Source: Planctomycetaceae bacterium
GTDB taxonomy: Bacteria; Planctomycetota; Planctomycetia; Pirellulales; Lacipirellulaceae
DNA length: 6,328 bases
Reading direction: 5' to 3'
NCBI GenBank assembly: GCA_002713555.1
Contig: PATG01000078.1
Coordinates: forward strand, 1 to 6,328
The position numbers and the translations under genes were made by a program. The notes beneath the pieces are model-generated. The model ran no database searches, was not told where the DNA came from, and was given only the letters and a program-made list of their open reading frames with translations. Of the stretch, positions 6,002 to 6,328 are shown in pieces (positions within the stretch are counted from its first letter, which is position 1; every line of letters begins with the position of its first letter).

Positions 6002-6328
6002 CTATTCATCGGCCGCCCGTTGCCAACAAGATATCGTAGGTTCATAGCTGCACATGTCAGAATCAGAGAAATAGAGAGCTATTTCACGCGCTGCTGCTTC
6101 GGGGCCGTCGGAACCGTGGACCAAATTCATTTGCCGACTTGAGCTGAAATCGCCGCGGATTGTTCCAGCGGCAGCCTCGAGGCCGCTGGTCGCTCCCAGC
6201 ATCCCGCGTACCACCTGGATTGCTTCCAGTCCTTCGAGCACGGCAGCCAATACGGGGCCGCCTGTAATAAAGCTTTCGAGGGTTGGGTACCAGCCCTTTT
6301 CCACATGCTCGGCATAATGTTGTTTTGC
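6002..6328 (-). CDS. ndk: Nucleoside diphosphate kinase, C-terminal part (5' end beyond the window)
   Basis: The enzyme transfers the gamma-phosphate of ATP to nucleoside diphosphates through a phosphohistidine, balancing cytosolic NTP and dNTP pools. The 108 visible residues start in frame at the window edge with AKQHYAEHVEKGWYPTLESF, the usual segment before the ATP-site core. They continue with TGGPVLAAVLEG, VRGMLGATSG and GTIRGDF, and reach the active-site motif NLVHGSD, whose histidine is the catalytic one. The GAT threonine, the TIR arginine and the NxxH asparagine expected at the nucleotide site are all present. Family members are about 140-155 residues, so roughly the first 45 residues, including the IKPD lysine motif, are missing only because the window ends. 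The GTG at 6304-6302 is internal and not a start. The gene ends with TAG at 6002-6004 and converges with the sigma-54 activator. Promoter and neighbours lie to the right. Confidence 0.95.
   Translation of the reverse strand, partial: AKQHYAEHVEKGWYPTLESFITGGPVLAAVLEGLEAIQVVRGMLGATSGLEAAAGTIRGDFSSSRQMNLVHGSDGPEAAAREIALYFSDSDMCSYEPTISCWQRAADE

Noticed and set aside
5758..6045. A 95-codon minus-strand open frame between the activator and ndk
   Set aside because: It overlaps the ends of both real genes and reads through the REP-like palindrome and the inverted repeats. It has no family resemblance and no clear ribosome binding site, so it is most likely fortuitous.
6302..6304. GTG start giving a short 100-residue ndk
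   Set aside because: The frame continues upstream to the edge with the family-typical HYAEH segment, so the gene is cut by the window rather than starting here.

Overview
The window looks like ordinary chromosomal DNA from a planctomycete, probably of the Pirellulales. The lineage rests on three things. The reverse-strand gene in the middle encodes a DUF1598 protein, a family I know essentially only from Planctomycetes. The first gene is an amino-acid-kinase-fold protein resembling the MfnE-like kinases that accompany methanopterin-linked C1 genes in methylotrophs and planctomycetes. Genes are monocistronic with long spacers and moderate GC. The genus cannot be read from the sequence.

Layout from left to right: (1) an amino acid kinase family protein, MfnE-like, + strand, 17-637, with a GTG start and a strong Shine-Dalgarno at the very left edge; (2) a 3-histidine-box fatty acid (acyl-CoA delta-9 type) desaturase, + strand, start best placed at 860; (3) a 154-bp spacer between convergent genes carrying a perfect 2 x 16 bp tandem repeat; (4) a secreted DUF1598 protein of unknown function, - strand, start placed at 3350 by signal peptide and ribosome binding site; (5) a 404-bp divergent spacer with four dyad-symmetric elements on the side facing the next gene; (6) a sigma-54-dependent activator with FHA, GAF, AAA+ and Fis-type HTH domains, + strand, start probably 3755; (7) a 222-bp convergent spacer with a long-range inverted repeat overlapping the activator's stop codon and a REP-like hairpin; (8) the C-terminal two thirds of nucleoside diphosphate kinase (ndk), - strand, cut by the right edge.

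The genes do not form an operon or an obvious common pathway. They cover a putative C1-cofactor kinase, membrane lipid unsaturation, an exported lineage-specific protein, a phospho-signal and ligand-gated sigma-54 regulator, and nucleotide balance. I see no phage, transposon, CRISPR, tRNA, rRNA, defence or secondary-metabolite locus. The least explained items are the DUF1598 protein, the dyad-rich leader of the FHA-type activator, and the palindromic elements after it. None is strong evidence of a new system.
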